Assembly (NCBI GenBank): GCA_015067945.1
Contig: SVLM01000002.1
Location: 88,056-152,055 of the forward strand
Direction of reading: 5' to 3'
Length of the DNA: 64,000 bases
DNA from: Oscillospiraceae bacterium
GTDB lineage: Bacteria; Bacillota; Clostridia; Oscillospirales; Oscillospiraceae
The notes under the pieces are model-generated. The model was given only the letters and a program-made list of their open reading frames with translations. It was not told the origin of the DNA and did no database searches. Shown here one piece after another: positions 51,292 through 61,500 of this stretch. Made by a program: the position numbers and the translations under genes. The first letter of the stretch is position 1. The number at the start of each line of letters is the position of its first letter.

Positions 51292-52425
51292 ATGAACAAA
51301 ATAGCAATGATTACATTCCATGCATCCCATAATAATGGCTCGATGTTACAGGCGTTGGCTCTGCAAACGGCGTTGGAAAAAAATGGGTGTGACGTTGAGA
51401 TTGTGAACTTCTCCAATGAAGGACAAAGAAATCTGTATGCTCCACTTCCGACACCCCACAATTGGAAACAGTGCATCAAATGGTTAATATGGGCAAGTAA
51501 TTATAAGGAATTAAAAAGACAGCATGCTGCGTATGATGCTTTCCTGAACAAGTACTTTAAATTGACCAATGAGGAGTATCATAAAACTGAGCAGTTAAGT
51601 GCACTGAACAGTAACTATGATGCTTTTGTTACAGGAAGCGATCAGGTTTGGAACATAAAATGTATAGATGCAGACGATGCTTATTTTTTGAGCTTTGTAA
51701 AAGATAAGCCCAAATTTGCATATGCGGTCAGCTTGGGTGCGAACAATGCCTTTGATGGAGAGCAAGGAGAAAAGTATACGGCTTACATCCGGGATTTTAC
51801 CGGAATCTCCGTTAGAGAAAAAAACGCACAAAAGTGGATAAAACAGGCAACGGGGGAAACATATCCAATCGCATTGGACCCGACCATGCTTTTCGACGCA
51901 GAAGACTGGGAAAAGATCGTTCAGGTAAAGACAGAACCGATTATTAAGGGGAAGTATATCTTCTACTATTGTTTCGGTATCAATGAAGAGGTTCAAAAGT
52001 TCCTTCATAGAATATCGGATGCCTTGAACATCCCGGTTTATTTTATAGAAGCAAAAGAGTGGACATTAAAGACCTGCTGGCGGCACAAGATTCGCCTGGT
52101 GAAAGAGTATGGACCGGATGTTTACCTGAATTTGGTGAAGCACGCAGATTTGTTTATCACAAGCTCTTTTCACGGCACGGCCTTTGGAACGATTTACAGA
52201 AAGAACTTTTGGTATATTAAAAGCAAGGATAGCGAAAGTTCTATGGATGACAGAGCGGTTACGTTCCTGTCGCAGCTTGGGTTAATGTCCAGATACCGGA
52301 CAATTGAGGAGTTAATGAACTGCGATTTATATGAGCAGATCAATTACGCTCCGGTAGTTGAAAACATAGAAACACTCAGGGAAACATCGAAACAGTATAT
52401 CGAGAGCATGATAGGAAAAATCTGA
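51292..52425 (+). CDS. Polysaccharide pyruvyl transferase family protein
   Basis: A 377-residue member of PF04230: N-terminal IAMITFHASHNNGSMLQALA, then YDAFVTGSDQVWNIKCID, GISVREKNAQKWIKQ, IALDPTMLFDAEDW and the C-terminal ITSSFHGTAFGTIYRKNF. It adds pyruvate ketals from PEP to sugars, giving the polymer negative charge. ATG at 51292 (behind GAAGGTG) overlaps the region of the polymerase stop. Confidence 0.9.
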   Translation: MNKIAMITFHASHNNGSMLQALALQTALEKNGCDVEIVNFSNEGQRNLYAPLPTPHNWKQCIKWLIWASNYKELKRQHAAYDAFLNKYFKLTNEEYHKTEQLSALNSNYDAFVTGSDQVWNIKCIDADDAYFLSFVKDKPKFAYAVSLGANNAFDGEQGEKYTAYIRDFTGISVREKNAQKWIKQATGETYPIALDPTMLFDAEDWEKIVQVKTEPIIKGKYIFYYCFGINEEVQKFLHRISDALNIPVYFIEAKEWTLKTCWRHKIRLVKEYGPDVYLNLVKHADLFITSSFHGTAFGTIYRKNFWYIKSKDSESSMDDRAVTFLSQLGLMSRYRTIEELMNCDLYEQINYAPVVENIETLRETSKQYIESMIGKI

Positions 52426-52426
52426 T

Positions 52427-53305
52427 ATGGGAAAACATGCTTATTTGATTATGGCACATAATCAAGAAGAATTATTAAAAAGCCTGATCCAATGCCTTGA
52501 TTACGAAGATAATGATATTTATGTTCATTTGGATTACAAATGGAAAAATGTAAATATCGATGAATTATATGCGACTGTCCATAAATCGAAACTGATCGTT
52601 TTAGAGGATAGAATTGATGTCAAGTGGGGCACATACGCACAGATCGCCTGTGAGCTTGCGTTATTAAAAGCGGCAACCCCTAATCATTATGCGTATTACC
52701 ATTTGATGTCAGGCATGGATTTGCCGCTGAAGAAACAACCAGAGATTCATGGTTTTTTCAAGGACAAGCAGGGAACGGAGTTTATTCATTTTGATGCACC
52801 TCAAGTAGACCGTGAAACCTATAAACGCATATCAAAATATAATTTCATAATTGCAAAAAAACAGAATTGGATATCGCGTATTTTTTATCATGCACTAATG
52901 GCACTGCAAATTGGAACAGACCGTGCAAAACGCTACGGTATGGAATTCCAAAAAGGGGCTAATTGGTTCAGTATCACAGATGAACTGGCACACTATGTGG
53001 TGGAGAAAAGCGATTGGATTCATGAAGCTTTTCGTTACGCCCGATGTGGAGATGAGATGTTTCTGCAAACACTGGTTGTGAATTCAAAGTTCAAGGACCG
53101 TTTGGTTGAAAACAATTTTTGCGATAATTATGAAACAATTCAGTATTGCATAGATTGGGATAGAGGGTCACCGTATATTTTTACAAGTAATGACTTTGAA
53201 TTCCTGATTGCGTCAAATATGTGTTTTGCCCGAAAATTTGATTGGAACGCAGATAAGGAAATCATTAGACAAATCACAGAACATGTTCGGGATAGTATCT
53301 GCTAA
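52427..53305 (+). CDS. Core-2/I-branching-type glycosyltransferase (GT14)
   Basis: A 292-residue protein. It starts KHAYLIMAHNQEELLKSLIQ, then DNDIYVHLDYKW, YYHLMSGMDLPLK and a CGDEMFLQTLVVNS segment, the bacterial beta-1,6-N-acetylglucosaminyltransferase (Branch) pattern. It would transfer a side-chain or GlcNAc-type residue. It starts one base after the previous stop. Confidence 0.88.
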   Translation: MGKHAYLIMAHNQEELLKSLIQCLDYEDNDIYVHLDYKWKNVNIDELYATVHKSKLIVLEDRIDVKWGTYAQIACELALLKAATPNHYAYYHLMSGMDLPLKKQPEIHGFFKDKQGTEFIHFDAPQVDRETYKRISKYNFIIAKKQNWISRIFYHALMALQIGTDRAKRYGMEFQKGANWFSITDELAHYVVEKSDWIHEAFRYARCGDEMFLQTLVVNSKFKDRLVENNFCDNYETIQYCIDWDRGSPYIFTSNDFEFLIASNMCFARKFDWNADKEIIRQITEHVRDSIC

Positions 53306-53331
53306 GATTTCTGATGGACTGATGGACAACA

Positions 53332-54789
53332 ATGAAAACTTTACAAAAGAATCTCATTTATAATGTGCTGTATCAATTGCTTGTAATCGTGTTGCCGTTG
53401 ATTACGGCACCATACATTGCACGGGTCTTAGGGGCAGAATCTGTTGGCGTTTATTCGTATACTTCGTCGGTAGCACAATATTTTTTGCTATTTGCTATGC
53501 TGGGTATATCACAGCACGGAAACAGAAGTATTGCTGCGGTTAAAGATGATCCGAATGAATTGTCGAATACTTTTTGCTCGATCTATGCCATTCAATTGGG
53601 AACGTTTATCGTGTCAACCGTTTTGTATTTGGCATACATTCTGCTTTTCCCTGTCGACAATAAACTGATTGTGGCAATACAGTTTTTATATGTTCTGTCA
53701 GGTGCATTTGACATCAGCTGGTACTATTTTGGAACAGAACAATTCAAAATAACAGTTACAAGAAATACAATCATTAAGTTGGCAACCGTTCTTCTGATGT
53801 TTGTATTTGTTCACAATCCGCAAGATCTTTGGAAATATACCCTGATCATGACAGCGGGAACACTTGTCAGTCAGCTCTACTTGTGGAAATATATTCCAAA
53901 ACAGATTCGTCTGCGAAAAGTATCATTTGCACAAATTAAGATGCACATAAAGCCGGTTGTTGTATTATTCGTTCCGGTTATTGCGTACAGCATTTATAAG
54001 ATCATGGACAAAATAATGCTTGGCAATATGACGTCTTATGCCCAGGTCGGATACTATGAAAATGCTGAAAAGATCATAAATATTCCTATGGGCGTGATTA
54101 CGGCTCTTGGAACGGTTATGCTGCCAAGGATGTCCAACATGATGTCCAAAGGCGAAGAGGAGAAAGCAAGAGATTATATCAGACTTTCTGTAAAACTTGT
54201 GACCATCGTCGGTTCGGCAATTGCCTTCGGGTTTATAGGAATTAGCAGCGTTTTTGTGCCGGTCTATTTTGGCGAGGAATTTGTTTCCTGTGTTTCGCTA
54301 ATCAATATTTTATCTGCCACAGTATTTTTTGTTTCGTGGGCAAATGTTATAAGAACACAATATTTGATACCGCGGCATTATGATAAGATTTATGTTGTTT
54401 CGATGCTTGCCGGTGCACTGGTTAACTTTCTCATAAACTGTTTGCTCATTCCACGACTTCAGGGGGACGGAGCTGCAATTGGAACGGTTGCTGCAGAGTT
54501 TGCGGTAATGTTTGTTCAGATGTTCTGGATCAGAAAAGAAATTCCGATTATGAAATACTGTAGAGATACGATACCTTTTTGGGTGATTGGCTTTCTTATG
54601 CAAGTCGCAGTAAGAGGCTATGGAATGCTGAAAGGTGCAAGTGTTTTAACATTAGTATCACAAATTTTGATTGGAGTATTTGTATACTGTGCCGGCTGTT
54701 TGCTTTATTTTGTTGTATTTAAGGATGAGATCGGACGTCTGTTGCTAAATGGAATAAAGTCCCTTCGGCAAAAGAAAAACATGGAATAA
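53332..54789 (+). CDS. Oligosaccharide flippase (Wzx, MOP superfamily)
   Basis: A 485-residue protein with 12-14 transmembrane helices. Signature parts are LPLITAPYIARVLGAESVGV near residue 18, LFAMLGISQHGNRSIAAVKD and YYENAEKIINIPMGVITALG. It moves the lipid-linked repeat unit across the membrane. With the polymerase and chain-length regulator this defines a Wzx/Wzy-dependent pathway. A 108-bp AT-rich gap follows. Confidence 0.93.
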   Translation: MKTLQKNLIYNVLYQLLVIVLPLITAPYIARVLGAESVGVYSYTSSVAQYFLLFAMLGISQHGNRSIAAVKDDPNELSNTFCSIYAIQLGTFIVSTVLYLAYILLFPVDNKLIVAIQFLYVLSGAFDISWYYFGTEQFKITVTRNTIIKLATVLLMFVFVHNPQDLWKYTLIMTAGTLVSQLYLWKYIPKQIRLRKVSFAQIKMHIKPVVVLFVPVIAYSIYKIMDKIMLGNMTSYAQVGYYENAEKIINIPMGVITALGTVMLPRMSNMMSKGEEEKARDYIRLSVKLVTIVGSAIAFGFIGISSVFVPVYFGEEFVSCVSLINILSATVFFVSWANVIRTQYLIPRHYDKIYVVSMLAGALVNFLINCLLIPRLQGDGAAIGTVAAEFAVMFVQMFWIRKEIPIMKYCRDTIPFWVIGFLMQVAVRGYGMLKGASVLTLVSQILIGVFVYCAGCLLYFVVFKDEIGRLLLNGIKSLRQKKNME

Positions 54790-54897
54790 ACATACAAAAT
54801 GATGGGAAATCAATATGTCCCTCTCCGTGTGTTAAGGAAGTAAATATATTAAATCGTAAATAAATATCGCGTTTGTGACGCAAATGGAGGTTCTCTT

Positions 54898-56430
54898 ATG
54901 GACGAAAAAATGATACAAAAGAATGAGGAAGTCGAAGTTGACGTTAAGCGACTTCTGGGAGCGGTTTGGAGCCGGATCTGGCTGGTTGCGATGGTGGCGG
55001 TGCTGACCACGGCCATTGCACTGGTGGGTACACTCATGTTTATTACCCCCCAGTACCAGTCTTCAGCCAAATTCTATGTCAATAACGGCTCTCTGTCTCT
55101 GGGTGATTTCAGCCTGTCGGCTGCTGACCTTTCCGCATCCAAGGGCCTGGTCAATACATATATCGTCATTTTGGGTACCAGAGAGACCCTGAACGATGTC
55201 ATTGACTATGCCGGTGTGGAAATGACTTACGGAGAGTTAAAAGGAATTGTAACAGCCGCATCGGTGGATGACACGGAAATCTTCCAGGTTACTGTGACCC
55301 ACCCCGATCCGGTAATCGCGGAAAAGCTGGCAAATGCCATTGCTCAGATATTGCCCAAGCGGATTGATACTATCGTGGAAGGCACCTCCGCGAAGGTGGC
55401 AGAAGCTGCTGTAATCGCTTCCGCTCCCAGTTCTCCCAACTATGTGAAGAACTCCATCTTAGGCTTGCTGGTAGGTGTGGTGCTGACTGTGGCAGCGATT
55501 GTCATTCGGGAATTGGTAGACGTGACCGTTCGGGCGGAGGAAGATATTGCCCGTGTATGTGCCCACCCCGTGCTGGCTGCTGTGCCCGATATGACTGCAC
55601 CCTCCAAGGGCGGTCGCTATCAGCGTGGTGGTTACGGCGAGAGGAAAAACGGCAACAGTGCCCCGCAGGAACCGATACTGATTGGTAACGATATCAGTTT
55701 CGCTGCTTCTGAAGCCTACAAGCTGCTGCGTACCAAGCTGCAGTATTCCTTCGCAGACGAGAGCAATAGCCGCATTATCGGTGTTTCCAGTGCGCTGACC
55801 GGCGAAGGCAAGAGCCTGACCTCTGTCAATCTGGCATACAGCCTGTCCCAACTGGATAAGAAGGTTCTGCTCATCGACTGCGATATGCGTCGGCCTTCTC
55901 TGTCTACCAAGCTGCCCATTTCCAAGCGTCCCGGCTTGTCCGGTTATCTGACCAGCCAGAACAGCCTGGAAGAATTGATGCAGGATTGCAATGTTCCCGG
56001 AGATGAAAAGGCCTTTAAGGTTATCGCCTCCGGTCAGAATCCTCCCAACCCCATCGAACTGCTGAGCTCTGCAAGAATGGTGCGTCTTTTGGATAAGCTG
56101 CGGGAAACCTTTGACTACATTATTCTGGACTTGCCTCCCGTCAACGAAGTCAGTGACTCGTTGGCAGTTGCAAAGAAGGTGGACGGTATTTTGATGGTCG
56201 TCCGTCAGCATTACTGCCAGCGGCCTGCACTGAGCAGTGCAGTTCGCCAGTTTGCCTTCGTGGATGGTCGTATTCTGGGCGTTGTGTTTAACTGCACCAT
56301 CAGCGACAGCGGCCGCTATGGCTATTATAGACGCTACTATCGCAAGTACTATAAATATGGCTATAAGTACGAGGGCAGTTATCTGTCCAAGCAGTCTGCA
56401 AAGACTCCCGAAAAGGGTAACGGACAATGA
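54898..56430 (+). CDS. Fused chain-length regulator and tyrosine kinase (CpsC-CpsD type)
   Basis: A 510-residue protein. A Wzz domain lies between two helices (about 22-45 and 180-205), followed by a BY-kinase with Walker A GVSSALTGEGKSLTSVNLAY, Walker A' KKVLLIDCDMRRP and Walker B YIILDLPPVNEVSD. The C-terminus is a tyrosine cluster (YGYYRRYYRKYYKYGYKYEG) that is autophosphorylated in this class. In most Firmicutes CpsC and CpsD are separate chains; the Gram-negative-like fusion is less common there. Strong GGAGG upstream. The 4-bp overlap with the phosphatase gene indicates coupling. Confidence 0.93.
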   Translation: MDEKMIQKNEEVEVDVKRLLGAVWSRIWLVAMVAVLTTAIALVGTLMFITPQYQSSAKFYVNNGSLSLGDFSLSAADLSASKGLVNTYIVILGTRETLNDVIDYAGVEMTYGELKGIVTAASVDDTEIFQVTVTHPDPVIAEKLANAIAQILPKRIDTIVEGTSAKVAEAAVIASAPSSPNYVKNSILGLLVGVVLTVAAIVIRELVDVTVRAEEDIARVCAHPVLAAVPDMTAPSKGGRYQRGGYGERKNGNSAPQEPILIGNDISFAASEAYKLLRTKLQYSFADESNSRIIGVSSALTGEGKSLTSVNLAYSLSQLDKKVLLIDCDMRRPSLSTKLPISKRPGLSGYLTSQNSLEELMQDCNVPGDEKAFKVIASGQNPPNPIELLSSARMVRLLDKLRETFDYIILDLPPVNEVSDSLAVAKKVDGILMVVRQHYCQRPALSSAVRQFAFVDGRILGVVFNCTISDSGRYGYYRRYYRKYYKYGYKYEGSYLSKQSAKTPEKGNGQ

Positions 56431-57134
56431 TGTCCGTGGATGTGCACAGCCACATTCTGCCGGGAATTGACGACGGAAGCCGAAACTCGGAGCAGTCCCT
56501 GGCAATGTTGGCTGAGGAAGCAAAGCAGGGCATTACCCATGTGGTGGCAACACCTCACTTCTATGCACGGCACTCGGATCCGGATACATTTCTTGCCAAG
56601 CGGGCGGTAGCCGTACAGGTGCTGGAGCGAGACATGGCTGGACGGACAGATCTGCCTCAGATCATTCTGGGTGCGGAGGTGCACTATTTCTCCGGTATCG
56701 GAGAATCGGAGCATCTTGCCCGGCTGACCATTGAAAACACTCGGCTGGTGTTGATCGAAATGCCTATGCCGCCCTGGACGGAATCCATGTACCGGGATTT
56801 GGAAAACATTTATCTTTTCCAGGGGCTGACCCCTGTGATTGCCCATGTGGATCGGTATATCAGACCTCTGCACACCTATGGCATTCCCAAACGTTTGGAG
56901 CAGCTGCCGGTGCTGGTGCAGGCCAATGCGGAGTTCTTTCTGGAACCTGCCACTGCCGGCATGGCTCTGCGGATGCTGAAAAAGGGGCAGATCCATCTAC
57001 TGGGTTCGGACTGCCACAATTTGTCTGATCGGGCACCCAATTTGGGAGAGGCACACAGAGTTATCACGCAAAAGCTGGGGAAAACGGGGTTGTCCGAAAT
57101 CCACAGATTTGAAGCGATCTTATGCGGGGAATAA
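56427..57134 (+). CDS. Protein-tyrosine phosphatase of the PHP family (CpsB type)
   Basis: A 235-residue PHP-fold enzyme: VDVHSHILPGIDDGSRN, THVVATPHFYARH, IILGAEVHYF, PVIAHVDRY and LLGSDCHNLSDRAPN supply the three-metal site. It reverses the phosphorylation of the upstream BY-kinase and so tunes polymer length and output. It overlaps the kinase by 4 bp. In streptococci cpsB precedes cpsCD; here it follows the kinase. Confidence 0.94.
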   Translation: MMSVDVHSHILPGIDDGSRNSEQSLAMLAEEAKQGITHVVATPHFYARHSDPDTFLAKRAVAVQVLERDMAGRTDLPQIILGAEVHYFSGIGESEHLARLTIENTRLVLIEMPMPPWTESMYRDLENIYLFQGLTPVIAHVDRYIRPLHTYGIPKRLEQLPVLVQANAEFFLEPATAGMALRMLKKGQIHLLGSDCHNLSDRAPNLGEAHRVITQKLGKTGLSEIHRFEAILCGE

Positions 57135-57181
57135 GATCGGGAGAGCACACTCTCGATCTCCCGCTTTTTGGAGGATGTATC

Positions 57182-58345
57182 ATGAATGCAGTACAAAAGG
57201 ATGTAATCGCACTGCTTCGCAGTGCGGTGACCGGTGTGGCCTACCCACTATCTGCAGATTTTGATCTGGAAAAGGTAAGGCCTTACATAAAACAACATCA
57301 TATTTTGCCCTTGGTCTATGAAGGAGCAAGAATTTGCGGTGTGGAATCTTCCCTTATGATGCAATTGTTCACCGGTTACTGCAAGGCCTTACAGGTCAGT
57401 GAGGGACAAATGCAGGAGCTGGAGAGGATACTCCGTGCCTTTGAGGAATCCGGAATCGACTATATGCCCCTGAAGGGTTGCCGGATGAAGTATTTGTACC
57501 CCAAGCCGGAACTGCGGATGATGGGCGACGCGGATGTGCTGATTCGCTTGGAGCAGTATGACAAAATCATACCGATTATGGAGCAGCTGGGCTTTACGGC
57601 AACGGATGAAACTGACCATGAGCTGATTTGGAAAAGCCAGAATTTACAGCTGGAGTTGCATAAGCGGCTGGTTCCTTCTCAGAATAAGGATTATTTTGCT
57701 TATTACGGTGACGGTTGGCATCTGGCGAAGGAGCATGACGGACATTACTTCCGTATGACGCGGGAGGATGAGTGGATCTATGAGCTGACCCACTTTGCCA
57801 AGCATTTCCGGGATGGCGGCATTGGCTGCCGGCATGTATTGGATCTGTGGATGTACCATAAAGCAAACCCCGGAATGGATGAAAGCTATGTTGAAACAGA
57901 ACTGGAAACGCTGGGGCTGCTGGAATTTTACCGGAATGTATGCCGGTTGACCCGTTTTTGGTTTGAAGACGGCCCGGAAGATGATGTGGTGGCTCTCATG
58001 AGCGACTATATTATGGCCAGTGGAAGCTGGGGTCATCTTGAAGAGCGGGTACGCTCCATTACAGTCCGGGAAAAAAAGCATTCTGCTGTGTCTTTTAGCG
58101 TTAAGCTGGTGTATGCTTGCCACCTTCTGTTCCCACCTGCAAAGATGTTGCGCAGAAAGTATACGATTCTGCAAAAAGCACCCTGGATGCTGCCGGTAGT
58201 GTGGCTGATCCGGCCCTTCTATAAGGTTCTGTTTGAATGCAAAACTCTGGATAAGCGAAAGAAGGAAATGCATGCTCTGGATAAGAAATCTGTAGAGCAG
58301 CATCACCAGATGCTCAAGGCCATGGGTATCGATTATCGATTTTGA
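57182..58345 (+). CDS. Nucleotidyltransferase-fold protein (PF14907-like)
   Basis: A 387-residue protein with the NTP_transf_5 pattern: IDYMPLKGCRMKYLYPKPEL followed by RMMGDADVLIRLEQYDKIIP around residues 95-135, then KSQNLQLELHKRLVPSQN and TREDEWIYELTHFAKHF. Members occur in polysaccharide and peptide-modification loci with unknown substrate. ATG at 57182 behind TTTGGAGGATG; the frame upstream of it is within the previous gene's tail. Last gene of the operon. Confidence 0.82.
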   Translation: MNAVQKDVIALLRSAVTGVAYPLSADFDLEKVRPYIKQHHILPLVYEGARICGVESSLMMQLFTGYCKALQVSEGQMQELERILRAFEESGIDYMPLKGCRMKYLYPKPELRMMGDADVLIRLEQYDKIIPIMEQLGFTATDETDHELIWKSQNLQLELHKRLVPSQNKDYFAYYGDGWHLAKEHDGHYFRMTREDEWIYELTHFAKHFRDGGIGCRHVLDLWMYHKANPGMDESYVETELETLGLLEFYRNVCRLTRFWFEDGPEDDVVALMSDYIMASGSWGHLEERVRSITVREKKHSAVSFSVKLVYACHLLFPPAKMLRRKYTILQKAPWMLPVVWLIRPFYKVLFECKTLDKRKKEMHALDKKSVEQHHQMLKAMGIDYRF

Positions 58346-58524
58346 ATAAATAAAGCCCCCGGGTGGATAAACTTTTGGAAACTTTGGATAAATTTCAGCC
58401 CTGAAAGGGTTGAAATTGACAAAGTTATATGGTAAAGTATGTAAAGGACAATGGTCATTATGACCGCTTTCCTAGTGAGAACCCCCAGAGACCCCAAATT
58501 AAAAAACGAGGAGGAATTCTTAGC

Positions 58525-61500
58525 ATGAAACTTACCAAGCAAATCTTCAGTGTGCTGCTGGTGTTGGCCATGGTTTTGTCCCTGTGCCCCATCATTCCGT
58601 TCGCTGAAGAAACAACCCCGACTGTGGAAGCAGTCAATGTTGGCACTAAGGGCACTGCTGCGCAGCAGGCTGGCCTGGCCGGCATCAATGAGGAAGGTTC
58701 CAATGTCTGGTACCTGTCCGACCTGCACACCGCAGGCAAACTGAAAGAGCACAAGAACGAAGGCAATAAAGTTGCTCTGGACGTTAACTTCAATGGCGAC
58801 CTGTACGCCTTTAACGGCGCCGGTGCTCGTCGCCAGATCAAGGCAAAGCTGGTTGACGGCTACCGTCAGCTGGAAAACGGTGTTTACTACACCGCTACCG
58901 AAATTGCCCTGGGCTACATGGGCACCAAGTACGAAAAGGGTCTGGGCGTTGTCCCCGCTATCGAGGGCACCGATGACAACTTCATCGTTTACAGCACCAG
59001 CTCCCTGAACGTTGACCGCTTCTACGCAGTGGTCGGCGGTACCGGCGCGGTTGTTACCAACCCTGCCACCGAAACCGCATATGTGGACGTTGAAGTCTAT
59101 GGCTGTGCAGCTGAAAGCTATGTGGACAATGCCTCCATGGAGTGGGTCAAGCTGGCCTACGCTGAGGGCATCCGCTCCTACCTGGTTGCGGAGTTCGATG
59201 TGGATATCACCGGCTACCGCTACATCAAGCTGGTTTACAGACTGAATGCGGACAAGTCCAACAACCTCACCGCTGACGGCGTGGACACCAACTCCGGCTG
59301 CCAGATCGCATTCGGTGATGCTTGCTTCTACAGCAGCACCGGCGCTGCCAAGGTTGACTACGAAGAAGGCCTGGGCAAGGCTCCTCAGCAGGCTGGCCTG
59401 GCCGGCAAGGCTGAAAACGCCAAGAACATCAACTACCTGTCCGACCTGATGGCCGACAAGAAGTACTATGTTGAGCATCTGGGCACCAATGTTGTCAATG
59501 CCAACTACAATAGCGATCTGTACACCTTCTCTTCCGGTGCCCGTAAGCAGATCAAGGCTAGCCTGGACGCAAACGGCGAGCGTACTCTGGACAACGGCGT
59601 TACCTACAAGCCCACCGACATCGCTCTGGGCTGGAACGGTATCAAGTATGAGAAGGGTATCGGCGTACATCCCGATGCTTACAACAAGGCTGACCGTTAC
59701 ATGACCTTCGACGTCAGCAGCCTGGGTGCCGAGCGTTTCTACGCTGTTGTCGGTGCTACCGGTGCAACCATTACCAACGCACCTTCCGACGTCTGCGTCA
59801 CCTTCGAGGTTTGGGGCGGCAAGTATAACTCCCCCTCCAGCTTTACCAAGCTGGCTTATGCTGATAAGATCCGCTCTTATGTCATCGCTGAGTTCGATGT
59901 GGATATCAGCGGCTACGACTACATCAAGCTGGTTGTTAAGATGACCGGCACTGCAAGCAATTCCTCCTGTGCAGTTGCATGGGGCGACGCTTGCGTCTAC
60001 AGCGTTCTGGATGAGGTTAAGCAGACTGCCATGGGCAAGACTGCTCAGGAAAGCATGACTGGCCTGCCCGCCGGCATCACCAGCCAGTACTTCCTGTCCG
60101 ACCTGTACCACACTCCCGCTCTGGTCAGCAAGGTTGCTGCCGAGCGTAAGGTTGACGGTAATGTCGTGCACACCGGCGCTATGCTGGACGGCGAATACAG
60201 TGGCAGACTGTACACCTTCTCCGACAGCACTAGAGCAGACATTGCTGCTAAGCTGGACGCAGACGGCACCCGTACTCTGTCCAACGGCGTTGCCTACAAG
60301 CCCACCGATATCGCTCTGGGCTGGAACGGCACCAAGTATGAAAAGGGCCTGGGCGTCCATCCCGACGCATACATGAACCCCGACCGTTACCTGGCATTTG
60401 ACGTCCGCGGCCTGAACGCTGACTACTTCTACACTGTGGTCGGTGCTACCGGCTATCAGCTGACCGATCCTGCCGCAACCAGTGCCAACACCCGTCTGGG
60501 TATGGTGGAAATCTGGGCAAGCAAGGGCGACAGCTACGACGAGAACGGCTTTGTGAAGATCGCTACCGTTGATGGCATCCGTGCTTACCTGGTTGGCGAG
60601 ATCAATGTCAACATCGAAGGCTACAACTTCATCAAGCTGGTCTACAAGATGGACGACAAGTCCCCCAACAAGGACAACAGCTCCTGCGCTATGGCATTCG
60701 GTAACGCTTGTGTTTACAGCCTGGACGAGGAGAAGTATGTTCCCGACTTCACCACCTCCGGTGCTGACAAGGGCGTTGTCGACGCTGGCGGCTCCTACAC
60801 CCAGCACACTTACACCGGCGTTGCTAAGGCTGAGGTTGAGGCTTACGAGGCTGTCCTGACCAACGCTGGCTGGACTCTGTACGATCAGAGCACCAAGGCT
60901 GGCAACTACTTTGCTACTTATGTGACCGCAGGCGACAAGATGGTTCACCTGAACTACTTTGCTACTCTGGATGGCGGCCGCTTCCAGATGATCTACGGTC
61001 CTGACACCTGGCTGGTTCCCACCACTTCCATCGGTGCCGGCGAGAACCTGGTTACTCCCTCCGTCACTATTATGGAAATGAGTGTTGGCACTCTGTCCAT
61101 GGTCATCCAGGCCGCTGACGGCAGCTTCTTCGTCATCGACGGTGGCTACGGCAACGACGGCGACACCTTCGATGCCGACGGCAACCCCATCTGGGTTCAG
61201 AACCCCATTTATCAGACGAACCCCCTGAATCCCGCTTCCGGCATCCGTGACTTCAAGGGCGATATGCAGAGACTGCTGACCTTCCTGGAAGACAACAAGC
61301 CTGCTGAGCACGAGAAGCCTCAGGTTTACTGGATGGCTACCCATGCCCATGGCGACCATGTACAGATTCCTTATCTGATCTTCTGGGGCAACACCGACCT
61401 GGGTGACGGCAAGAAGACCAATGAGAGAATTGACCTGAAGGGCATCATTTACAACTTCCCCAACTTTGCTAATGTTGGCTTTGATACCACCCACGAGAGC

